Positions 8,138-17,468 of a stretch of 64,000 nucleotides of DNA are shown piece after piece. The DNA is from G965212005 sp965212005 (GTDB lineage: Bacteria; Pseudomonadota; Gammaproteobacteria; Porifericomitales; Porifericomitaceae). The notes beneath the pieces were generated by a model that saw nothing but the letters and a program-made list of their open reading frames with translations, had not been told where the DNA came from and ran no database searches. The stretch is from contig OZ243038.1 in assembly GCA_965212005.1 (NCBI GenBank), positions 1,984,001-2,048,000 on the forward strand, given 5' to 3'. Position numbers and translations under genes: made by a program. Positions within the stretch are counted from its first letter, which is position 1. Every line of letters begins with the position of its first letter.

Positions 8138-9573
8138 TTCAGTCTCTCCTTCAGTAATCTGCTTGCCAGCACCGGGTTTGCCTTGCCGCCCGAAGCTTGC
8201 ATTATTCTACCTACGAGGAATCCTTCCACCTTGGTTTTCCCGTCTTTGTATTGCTGCACTTGCTTGAGGTGTTGCTGTAACACCTGATCGACCCACGCCA
8301 AGATCTGCTCGGTGTCGGACACCTGTTGCCGGCCCATGCCCTGGATGATTGCATCCACCTTCCCTCCCCGGCTCCATAGAGAGGCGAATACTTCCTTGGC
8401 TGCCGTTCTGGAGATCGTGCCGTCCGAGATCCTCTTAACCAGGGTGCCTAGTGTGGCCGGAGGAACCGGGCAGGCTTCAATCGCGAGGTTTGCTTTGTTC
8501 AGCGCTGCCGCCAACTCGGTCATGATCCAGCTTGCACAGAGCTTGGTTTTCTTCCCGGACGCCTCCAGGCATTGCTCGAAGTAGTCGGCGACGTCCCGGT
8601 CGCTCGCCAGGTATTCGCATTCGCTCCCGCCTAAGCCGTAGTCCGCCTCGTATCTGGCCCGCTTTGCATCCGGCAATTCCGGGAGGAGTGCCCCGATCGA
8701 ATCGATATCCTTTTTGTCCAGCACTATCGGCGGGAGATCTGGATCAGGAAAGTACCGATAGTCCTCCGCTTCTTCCTTGGTGCGCATCACCCTGGTTTCG
8801 TCTCGTTGCGGGTCATACAGGCGGGTCTCTTGCCGGACTTGGTTTCCCGCCTTCAGCTCATTGAGTTGTCTATGGATTTCGTAGCGAATTGCGTGAGCGG
8901 TGTACCGGAATGAGTTCAGGTTTTTGATCTCACACCGGGTTCCCAGCTCGGTTTGTCCCGGCGCCCGGACGGATACGTTGGCGTCACAGCGAAATTGCCC
9001 CTTTTCCATGTTTGCCGTGGAGATGCGCAGATAGCGCACCAAGGTGTGGATCTTCTTCATGTAGGCAATGGCTTCCCCGGTGTTCCGCAGATCCGGGTGC
9101 GATACAATTTCAATCAGGGGAGTGCCCGCCCGGTTCAGGTCGATTGCCGACGAGAGCGGATACAGGTCGTGAACGGATTTGCCCGCGTCCTCTTCCAGGT
9201 GTGCCCGGTCGATCCGGATCGTCCTGTCTGCGCCCTCGTCCGTGCGTATGCTGATTGAGCCGCCCAGGACGATGGGCTTGTCGTATTGGCTGATTTGATA
9301 TCCCTTGGGCAGGTCCGGGTAGAAGTAATTTTTTCTTGCGAAAAAGGATACTTCCGCTATTTGGGCACCGATCGCGTGACCGAACAGCACGGCCATGTCC
9401 ACCGCTTTTTGATTTAGCACCGGCAGCGTCCCTGGCAAGCCCAGGTCAATGGTACAGGCTTGCCGGTTCGGTTCCGCTCCGGGGACGTTGGGCGCGTTGG
9501 AGAACAGCTTGCTTTTTGTAGCAAGCTGCACGTGGATCTCAAGTCCTATGACACTTTGCCAATCCGCCGGCAT
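8122..9573 (-). CDS. gatB: Asp/Glu-tRNA amidotransferase subunit B
   Basis: About 483 residues. The protein starts with the GatB signature VIGLEIHVQL and continues with the catalytic cradle (FFARKNYFYPDLPKGYQISQ, HLEEDAGKS, DLNRAGTPLIEIVS) and the C-terminal YqeY-like tail ending in VGRIMQASGGKANP. It transfers ammonia to mischarged Glu-tRNA(Gln) or Asp-tRNA(Asn). The start at 9573 is 5 bases after the gatA stop with a GAAGG site between; an in-frame ATG at 9615 would overlap gatA by 37 bases and is less likely. It is the last gene of the gatCAB operon. Confidence 0.95.
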   Translation of the reverse strand: MPADWQSVIGLEIHVQLATKSKLFSNAPNVPGAEPNRQACTIDLGLPGTLPVLNQKAVDMAVLFGHAIGAQIAEVSFFARKNYFYPDLPKGYQISQYDKPIVLGGSISIRTDEGADRTIRIDRAHLEEDAGKSVHDLYPLSSAIDLNRAGTPLIEIVSHPDLRNTGEAIAYMKKIHTLVRYLRISTANMEKGQFRCDANVSVRAPGQTELGTRCEIKNLNSFRYTAHAIRYEIHRQLNELKAGNQVRQETRLYDPQRDETRVMRTKEEAEDYRYFPDPDLPPIVLDKKDIDSIGALLPELPDAKRARYEADYGLGGSECEYLASDRDVADYFEQCLEASGKKTKLCASWIMTELAAALNKANLAIEACPVPPATLGTLVKRISDGTISRTAAKEVFASLWSRGGKVDAIIQGMGRQQVSDTEQILAWVDQVLQQHLKQVQQYKDGKTKVEGFLVGRIMQASGGKANPVLASRLLKERLKGGRG

Positions 9574-9578
9574 TGCCT

Positions 9579-11036
9579 TCACTGCCGGACGGCGGGAGGA
9601 ACCTGCTTGTGCCATCCGGTTTCTTTTTGATATTGGTGTGCAAGCTGCAGGATTCGGGCTTCGTCAAAATGTCTGCCGATGATCTGCATGCCTACCGGGA
9701 GATGATCGCTGAATCCCACCGGTATGGAGATCGCCGGCAGGCCGGCAAGGCTGCTCGGGATCGTGTACATGTCTGACAGGTACATGGCAACCGGGTCTGA
9801 CATTTTTTCTCTAAGCTTGAACGCGGTGGTGGGAGCGGAGGGAGTGATGATTACGTCCACTTTTTTCATCGCGTCCAGGAAATCGTTCAGTATCAGCCTG
9901 CGTGCCTTGCACGCTTGAATATAGTATTTATCGTGATACCCGGAGGAAAGAACGAAGGTTCCCATCATGTACCTGCGCTTGACTTCTTTGCCGAACCCCT
10001 CCGTTCTGGACCGGTAATACATGTCTTGGAGGTCTTGGGGGGCATCGCAGCGATAACCATAGCGTACGCCGTCGTACCGGGCCAGGTTTGAAGAACATTC
10101 TGCAGAAGCGATCACGTAGTAAGCAGGCACGGCAAGCGGGCTGCTTGGCAGATCCAGCTCGGTTATCTTAGCTCCAAGGCTTTCATAGGTTTGCAGCGCG
10201 TCCTGGATGATCGCTTCCACCCGTTTATCCAGTGCATCGCTGAAGTACTGCCTGGGTACTCCAATCCTCAGGGTCTCTGGCTTGTTTTCCAGGTCGCGGG
10301 CGAAATCCTCTGCAGGACGGTCGAGCGAGGTAGAGTCCAGCGCGTCCTTTCCGGCCATCACGTTCAGCAGCTGGGCCGCGTCCTCGGCGCTGTTTGTGAT
10401 CGTTCCGGCCTGGTCGAGGCTGGAGGCGAACGCGATCATCCCGTAACGCGAGATTCTTCCGTAGGTGGGTTTTAATCCGGTAACGCCGCAAAAAGAAGAG
10501 GGTTGCCGAATCGATCCTCCGGTGTCACTTCCAGTTGCCGCCGGGGCGATTCTGCATGCGACCGCACACGCGGAACCGCCCGAGGAGCCTCCGGGCACCC
10601 TGTTCCGGTCCCATGGGTTAAGAGTAGGGCCGTAGTAGCTGGTCTCGGTAGAGGAACCCATGGCAAATTCGTCCATGTTAGCCTTGCCCAGCGTGACTGC
10701 GCCGACGGCCTGCAATTTTTTTACGACCGTGGCGTCGTAGGGAGGAAGGAAATTATCCAACATTTTGGATCCGCACGTGGTCTTGATGCCCCGGGTGCAA
10801 AATATGTCTTTCTGCACGATAGGAATCCCCGTTAAAGCATGAGCGTCCCCGCAAGAGTGTCTTTGATCGGCAACCTCTGCCTGCCTGAGCGCCGTCTCTT
10901 CACACAGCGTGACCATACAGTTATAAATCGGATTCAGTTGCTTGCATCGTTTTATGTAAAGCTCAATTAACTCCTTGCTGGATATATCCCGCTTGCGCAA
11001 GCTTTGGGAAAGCTCGACGATCGACTGCTCAATCAT
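9579..11036 (-). CDS. gatA: Asp/Glu-tRNA amidotransferase subunit A
   Basis: About 485 residues, amidase-signature family. Triad residues lie in IVQKDIF, GGSSGGSACA and GSDTGGSIRQP. This subunit releases ammonia from glutamine and channels it to GatB. I place the start at 11036 (MIEQSIVEL), since GatA homologues begin here; the open frame runs 90 bases further upstream into gatC without homology. It lies 55 bases after gatC. Unlike the amidase at 4080-5618 it has no signal peptide. Confidence 0.95.
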   Translation of the reverse strand: MIEQSIVELSQSLRKRDISSKELIELYIKRCKQLNPIYNCMVTLCEETALRQAEVADQRHSCGDAHALTGIPIVQKDIFCTRGIKTTCGSKMLDNFLPPYDATVVKKLQAVGAVTLGKANMDEFAMGSSTETSYYGPTLNPWDRNRVPGGSSGGSACAVACRIAPAATGSDTGGSIRQPSSFCGVTGLKPTYGRISRYGMIAFASSLDQAGTITNSAEDAAQLLNVMAGKDALDSTSLDRPAEDFARDLENKPETLRIGVPRQYFSDALDKRVEAIIQDALQTYESLGAKITELDLPSSPLAVPAYYVIASAECSSNLARYDGVRYGYRCDAPQDLQDMYYRSRTEGFGKEVKRRYMMGTFVLSSGYHDKYYIQACKARRLILNDFLDAMKKVDVIITPSAPTTAFKLREKMSDPVAMYLSDMYTIPSSLAGLPAISIPVGFSDHLPVGMQIIGRHFDEARILQLAHQYQKETGWHKQVPPAVRQ

Positions 11037-11091
11037 TTTTATGGAAAAGGTTTTCGGCGCAAGGACGGATGCATGGGATGCAAGGCACGGG

Positions 11092-11379
11092 TCAGTCCAT
11101 GAACTTGGGGACCAGGTAGTACCCATCTTCCGTTAGTGGGGCAGACTCCTGCAAGAGATCGCGCGGATCGGGAGTCTCGGCCTGGTCTTCTCTCCGGGGG
11201 ACGTCGATGGCCAGGGGATGGTAAATAGGTTCCACGCCGCTGGTTGGGGCGGAGTTGATCTGCTCTATCATTTCCAGGATCCTGGAGAAGTCCTCGGCGT
11301 ATGCGGAGGCTTCTTCTGCGTCCAGGGAGAGCCGGGCGAGTGAAGAGAGTTTTTTAATCAAGGGGAGCTCCAAGCTCAT
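11092..11379 (-). CDS. gatC: Asp/Glu-tRNA amidotransferase subunit C
   Basis: About 95 residues, the usual GatC length. It has the conserved start LIKKLSSLARLSLDAEEA and the C-terminal LRED-like region DVPRREDQAETPDPRDLLQ. The ATG at 11379 is preceded closely by GGAGGAG. GatC stabilises the GatA-GatB pair. The operon is transcribed away from mreB, a gene order well known from Pseudomonas and relatives. Confidence 0.93.
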   Translation of the reverse strand: MSLELPLIKKLSSLARLSLDAEEASAYAEDFSRILEMIEQINSAPTSGVEPIYHPLAIDVPRREDQAETPDPRDLLQESAPLTEDGYYLVPKFMD

Positions 11380-11472
11380 CACGCTCCTCCGTGCGGAATT
11401 CGGACTTGGCGGGTTGGGGTATCGTGGGCACCTGCAGACAGGTACGGGTCGCTACTGTATCATGAAAGAGTC

Positions 11473-11501
11473 TTGCTCAGAAAAGTCCTCTCTGGTAGTA
11501 T
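11473..11501 (+). promoter_or_regulatory. Putative mreB promoter
   Basis: TTGCTC (11473-11478) and TAGTAT (11496-11501) are spaced 17 bases in the 212-bp region between divergent gatC and mreB. TATATT at 11499-11504 is an alternative -10 with longer spacing. Transcription would start about 80 bases before the mreB GTG. Confidence 0.4.
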
Positions 11502-11591
11502 ATTCTTTCTCTATGGCAGGGTTGCCGCGCCGCTTGGCGGCGAAGGGTCAGTCGGGCTGCCGGTTTTGTGCTTGTGCATCGCGGAGTAGCA

Positions 11592-12644
11592 GTGTTTAGC
11601 AGGATTTTCAGCGTTTTCTCTAACGATCTCACGGTCGATCTAGGTACCGCCAATACACTTATTTATTCTCGCGGTAAAGGTATCGTGCTGAACGAGCCTT
11701 CTGTGGTGGCGATTCGAAGGGGCGAGAACGGCATCCATCCGAAAGGCATCTGCGCGGTCGGGGAAGAGGCCAAAAGGATGCTTGGGAGAACGCCGGGCAA
11801 TATCGTTGCCATCAGGCCTATACGGGACGGCGTGGTAGCCAACCTGACCATTACCGAAAAGATGCTTCAGAATTTCTTTCAGAGGCTGCATAAAAGAATC
11901 CTGTTCAAGCCTGCGCCCCGCGTCCTGGCCTGTGTCCCGTGCGGGTCCACCCAGGTGGAAAGGAGGGCGATACGCGAATGCGTTAAGAACGCCGGTGCCT
12001 CCAATGTCCAATTGATGACGGAGGCAAAGGCGGCGGCAATCGGCGCCGGGATCCCGATCAGCGATCCGCGCGGGTCCATGATCTTGGACATTGGCGGCGG
12101 CACCACCGAGATAGCAGTCTTGTCTTTGAATGGGATCGTTCACTCCGATTCGATTCGAGTCGGGGGAGATAAATTTGACGAGGCGATCGTCAACTACATA
12201 CGCAGGGAGCACAAGCTGTTGATAGGAGACGTTACCGCGGAAAAAATCAAGGAGGAAATCGGCGGTGCCTACATTGAAAGGGACGAGGAAACCCTGGAGA
12301 AGGAGATCCGAGGCAGAAGTCTGACCGAGGGAATTCCGCGCAGCATCGTGCTGAGAAGCGACGAAGTTCTGAGAGCGTTGAGTGAGCCCTTATCGAATAT
12401 AGTTGAGGCGGTTAAGCTCGCCTTGGAGAAGACTCCGCCGGAACTGGGTGCCGACGTTGCTGAAAAGGGCCTGGTGCTCACGGGTGGGGGTGCTTTGCTC
12501 AAAAACATAGACAAGTTAATCATGAAAGAGACCGGGCTGCCGGTCATCATCGCTGAAGAGCCTCTTACCTGTGTCGCCCGCGGCGGAGGGAAGTATCTTG
12601 AAATGTTGAATTCCTACGGCAAGGAGATGCTGGACTCTGATTAA
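11592..12644 (+). CDS. mreB: Rod shape-determining actin-like protein MreB
   Basis: About 350 residues of the bacterial actin family. The phosphate-1 loop FSNDLTVDLGTANTLIY, the LDIGGGTTEIAV phosphate-2 segment and the LTGGGALLKNID adenosine motif are all present. I take the GTG at 11592 as start: it has GGAG 6 bases upstream and gives an N-terminus like that of E. coli MreB. An in-frame GTG 24 bases earlier lacks such a site. MreB forms membrane filaments that direct lateral wall synthesis with MreC, MreD, PBP2 and RodA, all encoded next in the same direction. Confidence 0.96.
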   Translation: MFSRIFSVFSNDLTVDLGTANTLIYSRGKGIVLNEPSVVAIRRGENGIHPKGICAVGEEAKRMLGRTPGNIVAIRPIRDGVVANLTITEKMLQNFFQRLHKRILFKPAPRVLACVPCGSTQVERRAIRECVKNAGASNVQLMTEAKAAAIGAGIPISDPRGSMILDIGGGTTEIAVLSLNGIVHSDSIRVGGDKFDEAIVNYIRREHKLLIGDVTAEKIKEEIGGAYIERDEETLEKEIRGRSLTEGIPRSIVLRSDEVLRALSEPLSNIVEAVKLALEKTPPELGADVAEKGLVLTGGGALLKNIDKLIMKETGLPVIIAEEPLTCVARGGGKYLEMLNSYGKEMLDSD

Positions 12645-12715
12645 GCTGCGCCAATCAGCCTGAGAATTCGGGCCTGCCGCGTGAACCAATCCCTCTTGAA
12701 ACCACAACCTTCACC

Positions 12716-13603
12716 ATGACGCGCGGCATTTCAACGGAAATGGCAAAGTTTTCTTTTGCCGTGATCCTTTCGCTGGTTCTGATCGTTTCAGATCACAAGT
12801 ACGGTTACGCACAAGCAATCCGCTCGCTGCTGTCGGAGGTGGTTTATCCTTTGCACGCGATCGGCAACGTGCCGATTGAATATTTTGGAGAGGTGGCAGA
12901 CCTGCTGACATCCAAGAGAAGTATCCTGGAAGAAAACAAAAGATTAAAGAAACAGCAACTCATTATGGCTTCCGAGCTGCAAAAGTACGAGGCACTCGAC
13001 GCTGAGAACGCGCGGCTCAGGCAACTGCTTAGCTCCACCGTGCAGTTGGACCAGCGGAAAATGATTACCCGGCTTGTCTACATCGGAGTGCAGCCTGATC
13101 GCCACCACCTCGTGCTGGACAAGGGCAGCCGGGAAGGCGTGTATATAGGGCAGTCCGTATTGGACTCTCATGGATTGACGGGACAGGTAGTTAACGTGGG
13201 CCTGCTGTCCAGCACGGTCTTGCTGGTTACCGACCCGAGGCACGCCGTGCCGGTCATGATCAACCGGACCGGAGTGAGGGCAATTGCGGAAGGCACGGGC
13301 AAAGTAGACGTTCTCAGGCTGAGTCATTTGCAGAATAACGTTGATATCCGCGTTGGGGACCTCATTGTTTCCTCCGGTTTGGGTGGTACTTTTCCAATCG
13401 GCTATCCAGTGGGTAGAATATCCCGGATCAATCACGACGTGGATTCGCCTTTTGCGCAGGTCCTGGCAGAGCCTGCCGCCAAGCTGGAACAGAGCCGGGA
13501 ATTTTTGCTCATTTGGCAAAAAGAACGTGAGCCGCCGGGTCCGCTTGACCAGCTTTCGACGGAGCCTACAGGGGAAGAGCTTGCGCGTCCGTTCTCTTTT
13601 TAG
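12716..13603 (+). CDS. mreC: Rod shape-determining protein MreC
   Basis: 295 residues. A short cytoplasmic tail and one membrane helix (AVILSLVLIVSDH) are followed by a coiled coil (about residues 65-105, rich in E, K, L and R). The two-barrel domain ends in VGDLIVSSGLGGTFPIGYPVGRI, the family signature. MreC spans the periplasm and activates PBP2. An alternative in-frame ATG at 12740 would shorten the cytoplasmic tail. Confidence 0.93.
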   Translation: MTRGISTEMAKFSFAVILSLVLIVSDHKYGYAQAIRSLLSEVVYPLHAIGNVPIEYFGEVADLLTSKRSILEENKRLKKQQLIMASELQKYEALDAENARLRQLLSSTVQLDQRKMITRLVYIGVQPDRHHLVLDKGSREGVYIGQSVLDSHGLTGQVVNVGLLSSTVLLVTDPRHAVPVMINRTGVRAIAEGTGKVDVLRLSHLQNNVDIRVGDLIVSSGLGGTFPIGYPVGRISRINHDVDSPFAQVLAEPAAKLEQSREFLLIWQKEREPPGPLDQLSTEPTGEELARPFSF

Positions 13604-13855
13604 TCCGTGGATTTCACCCAACAATGCGAGCTCCGTGCACAACGTTGTTTGAGGCGGGTATGTTCCGTGCACAGCAGGGTGGCGGGTATTTGACGTGCAC
13701 TTTATTGGCACATAAGAGTTTTCTTTGGCAGGTGCCGTGTTTTTGCGGGCCCTGCGGAACGTTCGGTCTCAGCGCCGGGGCTCTGTTTGCCGGCCCCTGC
13801 CCAGGCAAAATTTCCGCTGCGCCGCCGCAAAAGGAACGAATGGGCTCTGTCAGTC

Positions 13856-14356
13856 ATGTATAGCACCGAGCTGGTAGAAAAGAAGCGGTACCGGGCCCGG
13901 GTTGTTCTGCTCAGTTTTGTCGCCGCGATGATCCTGATGGCAATCCCGCTGCCGGAATGGGCAGTTCCCTGGAGACCCATGTGGGTGGTATTGGTGTTGA
14001 TTTACTGGTGCATGGCTCTACCGGGTCAAACCAGTGTACTGGGCATTTTTTTTATGGGCTTGGTAATGGACGTCTACCAGGGTTCCGTCTTTGGCTTGAA
14101 TGCCCTTTCTCTTTTAGTGATTGCACACGTAACGCACAGGATGTATGCCATGATGCGCATGTTTCCCTGGCAGCAGCAAGCGCTGTATGTCTTTTTCATA
14201 CTGGTTCTGTACTTGTTCATCGGCTGGCTGGTAAGGGCGCTTTTGGGGTTTCCTCCAATAGGTTCGTTGGATTACTGGATGCCGGCCATTTCAAGCGTAT
14301 TGCTGTGGCCCTGGATTTTTGTGTTGCTTCGAGGCTTGCGCCGGGATTTTTACTGA
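13856..14356 (+). CDS. mreD: Rod shape-determining membrane protein MreD
   Basis: About 166 residues, almost entirely hydrophobic, with five or six predicted membrane segments and the MreD patterns WRPMWVVLVLIYW and FFMGLVMDVYQGSVFGLNAL. The ATG at 13856 overlaps the end of a 7-codon frame that starts at 13840 behind AAGGA, which could couple translation. The frame can be extended to 13787 without homology. The 252 bp between mreC and this gene holds no other gene I can support. Confidence 0.9.
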   Translation: MYSTELVEKKRYRARVVLLSFVAAMILMAIPLPEWAVPWRPMWVVLVLIYWCMALPGQTSVLGIFFMGLVMDVYQGSVFGLNALSLLVIAHVTHRMYAMMRMFPWQQQALYVFFILVLYLFIGWLVRALLGFPPIGSLDYWMPAISSVLLWPWIFVLLRGLRRDFY

Positions 14357-16207
14357 ATGATGAAGGAGAACCTCGAATCAACGGATAGAGAATACCTGAA
14401 TATAACAAAAACGAGAATTATAATTCTCGCTTGCTTGATCTTGGGAGCCTTCCTTATCCTGCTTTTCCAAATGCTTTCTCTGCAAGTTATACGGCATAAG
14501 CACTTTGCTACTCTGTCTCATGAGAACCGCTTGAAAATCATACCGATTACGCCCTTGCGCGGAGAAATATACAGCAAGGATCACGTGCTGCTTGCGGGGA
14601 ACGTGGCTACCTACTCGTTAATCGTTGATCCGGAGTACGTGGATTCCATGCCGGATTTTCTCTCCCGGCTCCAGGAATACATAACGTTGGGCGAGGAGGA
14701 CCTGGAAGCCGTCGATCTCCAGCTTGCCAAGGGATTGGAGCGCGTTTTGCTCAAGAGTCACGTGACGGAAAGGGAAGTGGCGATTTTCTCGGCGAACCGG
14801 TACTTGTTCCCGGGAGCCGGTGTCGAAGCGGCGTCTGAACGTTACTACCCGTTGTCGGATATTACTGCCCACGTGATCGGGTACGTGTCCAGGGTGGATG
14901 ATAAAGACCTGAGCCGGGTGGAAAACAAGCGCGAGTACCGCTTGCTGGGGAAAATAGGAAAGCTGGGGATTGAGCGTGAATATGAAAACGTGCTGAAGGG
15001 TGAGTCTGGTTATAAGCAGGTCGAAATCAATGCGGAGGGGCGCGTGATCCGAGTGCTGGAAGTAGTCCCGCCGCGCCGGGGGAATGATCTGTTTTTGCAT
15101 ATAGACGGCACCCTGCAAATCGAAGCGTACAATGCCCTGGCAGGCAAGAAAGGCGCGATTGTTGCAATCGATCTGTTAAATGGCGGAATTTTGTCCCTGG
15201 TCAGTTCACCCGGTTATGATCCAAACGCATTCGTACGGGGAATTGGGTACCGTGATTACCAGGCACTGCAGAACACTGGGGATAAGCCCTTGTTCAACCG
15301 GAGCACAAGCGGACAGTACTTTCCGGGTTCGACGATAAAGCCTTTCATGGCGCTTGCAGCGCTGCATTACGGCGTCCGTAACATGGATGATCCCACTTGG
15401 TGTCCCGGCTGGTTCAAGCTGCCTCATTATTCACGTCCCTACCTGGATTGGAAAAGGGGCGGTCACGGGGAGGTCAACATGCACATCGCCATTGCCGAGT
15501 CTTGCAACGTGTTTTTCTACCAGTTGGCCCTTGATCTCGGCTTATCGAATATCAGGGAGTTTCTGCAACATTTTGGATTCGGAACAAAAACGGGCGTTGA
15601 TCTTGACAATGAGAGTCTGGGTTTGCTGCCTTCCGAGCAGTGGAAGGTGGAAAACAGCAATGATCGTTGGTACGTTGGGGATACCGTGATCATGGGGATT
15701 GGGCAGGGATATATTCTGGCGACGCCGCTTCAACTGGCGTCCGCCGTTGCCGCGCTTGCCGGCAATGGAACGTGGAGAAGCCCGATCCTGCTGGAGCATC
15801 ACAAAGACCTGCATACCGGCAGAATATTCCCCGGTCAGAAAGGCCGTGAATCCCGGATTCCCGTCGATGGAGAGGAGGCTTGGGAGTACGTGAAGGGCGC
15901 AATGCTGGATGTGGTCCACTCGGAAAGAGGGACTGCGAGAGGTATTTCGCACGGCGTGCAGTACCAGATCGCCGGAAAGACGGGCACGGCGCAGGTGCAA
16001 AGGCTGAGTGATTCGGAGCAGGACGATGTTACCGTGGTTTCCGATCGACTCGAGGACCATGCGCTGTTTATCGCCTTTGCTCCAAAGGAGAATCCGCTCA
16101 TAGCCCTGGCCATTGTCGTGGAGAACGCGGGTAGCGGATCGTCGCATGCTGCTCCCATTGCCAGGCGGCTGCTGGATCGCTATTTGTTGGAACGCTCCGG
16201 CATATAA
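14357..16207 (+). CDS. mrdA: Penicillin-binding protein 2 (elongasome transpeptidase)
   Basis: 616 residues of class B PBP. An N-terminal membrane anchor (IILACLILGAFLILLFQM) is followed by the pedestal (RGEIYSKDHVLLAGN) and the transpeptidase domain with SxxK in FPGSTIKPF, SxN in ESCNVFF and KTG in IAGKTGTAQV. It crosslinks peptidoglycan during elongation with RodA. The ATG follows the mreD stop directly (TGAATG); a second ATG is the next codon. All catalytic motifs are intact. Confidence 0.95.
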   Translation: MMKENLESTDREYLNITKTRIIILACLILGAFLILLFQMLSLQVIRHKHFATLSHENRLKIIPITPLRGEIYSKDHVLLAGNVATYSLIVDPEYVDSMPDFLSRLQEYITLGEEDLEAVDLQLAKGLERVLLKSHVTEREVAIFSANRYLFPGAGVEAASERYYPLSDITAHVIGYVSRVDDKDLSRVENKREYRLLGKIGKLGIEREYENVLKGESGYKQVEINAEGRVIRVLEVVPPRRGNDLFLHIDGTLQIEAYNALAGKKGAIVAIDLLNGGILSLVSSPGYDPNAFVRGIGYRDYQALQNTGDKPLFNRSTSGQYFPGSTIKPFMALAALHYGVRNMDDPTWCPGWFKLPHYSRPYLDWKRGGHGEVNMHIAIAESCNVFFYQLALDLGLSNIREFLQHFGFGTKTGVDLDNESLGLLPSEQWKVENSNDRWYVGDTVIMGIGQGYILATPLQLASAVAALAGNGTWRSPILLEHHKDLHTGRIFPGQKGRESRIPVDGEEAWEYVKGAMLDVVHSERGTARGISHGVQYQIAGKTGTAQVQRLSDSEQDDVTVVSDRLEDHALFIAFAPKENPLIALAIVVENAGSGSSHAAPIARRLLDRYLLERSGI

Positions 16208-16370
16208 AGCAAGGACGCCCGCTTGGCTTTGATTGCAAGAATTGTCCCGTTTGCTGATGTCCGTCACTTTTTATTCACTATCCAATCGTACGGGCACCTT
16301 GCCTTTACAGCCTTCGCGGGACGCAGCACCGAAGCTGCCCTCGTCCGGTTTTCACGCGGGCTGACGGGAT

Positions 16371-17468
16371 ATGAGAGCCGTACTCAGAAAGATAGAGGTG
16401 GACTTCCTGATGCTGGCGGCGGTGATTGTGCTCTACTTTGTCAGCATGATTGTCGTGTACAGTGCCAGCGACGGCAGTTCCTCTGCCATGTTGCGGCACG
16501 TCTGCCACGTCGTCCTTTCTTTGGCTGCCCTGCTGGCGTGCTCGCAAATCAGCTTGGACACATATTATCGCTGGGCCCCGTTTGTTTACCTGTTTTCCGT
16601 TTTCCTCCTGGTCCTGGTGCTGCTCCTGGACAACTACGTCAAGGGATCAAGGAGGTGGTTGGACTTGGGATTCGTTGGATTGCAGCCCTCGGAAATGGTT
16701 AAACTCGCGCTGCCGATAATCGTATGCAGGCTCATTGCCGCGAGCGAGCCACGGCTGGGAGTCAAATCCCTGCTTGCCTGCATGCTGCTAATCTCGGCCC
16801 CCGTTTTACTGATCCTGAGACAGCCGGATTTGGGGACGGCAATTATGGTCGGGGTCTCCGGATTGGTTATATTTTTTGCGGCAGGGTTGGCTTGGAAGTA
16901 TATTACGGCCTTCTTGCTTGCAGGATTGGCCTGTATTCCCGTTGCATGGTCCTTTCTGTTCTGGTATCAAAAGCAGAGGATTATTTCCTTCCTGGATCCG
17001 GAGCGGGATCCTTTGAACGCAGGCTACAATGTAATTCAGTCCAAGATTGCCATCGGGTCCGGAGGCATGTACGGAAAGGGGTGGACGAACGGCACCCAGT
17101 CCCACCTGGACTTTCTTCCTGAAAGTACGACTGACTTTATCTTTTCCGTATACTGCGAGGAGTTTGGGTTTATCGGATTTTTATTACTGATTTCCATGTA
17201 TATGCTGCTGATATTCAGGGGCATTTTTATAGCTTTTTCGAGTCAGTATTTATACAGCAGGCTGCTCTGCCTTTCCCTGGTCTTTTCCTTGTTTGCCTAT
17301 TCGTACGTAAATATGAGCATGACCGTCGGTCAGCTTCCCGTGGTAGGTATTCCGCTGCCGCTGATCAGCATGGGCGGTACGTCCATGCTGTCCATGTCGA
17401 TGCTGATTGGGATCGTCATTGCAATCCGTAATCAATCGAACCTGTCCATCTATGAACGATATGCGTGA
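16371..17468 (+). CDS. mrdB: SEDS peptidoglycan polymerase RodA
   Basis: 365 residues with about ten membrane helices. SEDS landmarks: SRRWLDLGFVGLQPSEMVKLALP, RQPDLGTAIM, LDPERDPLNAGYNVIQSKIAIGSGG, FLPESTTDFIFSVYCEEFG and the C-terminal GIPLPLISMGGTSML. It polymerises glycan strands from lipid II as partner of PBP2. It starts with ATG at 16371, 163 bases after mrdA; no separate gene is visible in that spacer. Confidence 0.95.
   Translation: MRAVLRKIEVDFLMLAAVIVLYFVSMIVVYSASDGSSSAMLRHVCHVVLSLAALLACSQISLDTYYRWAPFVYLFSVFLLVLVLLLDNYVKGSRRWLDLGFVGLQPSEMVKLALPIIVCRLIAASEPRLGVKSLLACMLLISAPVLLILRQPDLGTAIMVGVSGLVIFFAAGLAWKYITAFLLAGLACIPVAWSFLFWYQKQRIISFLDPERDPLNAGYNVIQSKIAIGSGGMYGKGWTNGTQSHLDFLPESTTDFIFSVYCEEFGFIGFLLLISMYMLLIFRGIFIAFSSQYLYSRLLCLSLVFSLFAYSYVNMSMTVGQLPVVGIPLPLISMGGTSMLSMSMLIGIVIAIRNQSNLSIYERYA

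Noticed and set aside
13624..13863. 79-codon frame between mreC and mreD
   Set aside because: No family features. Its last ATG may only couple translation to mreD.
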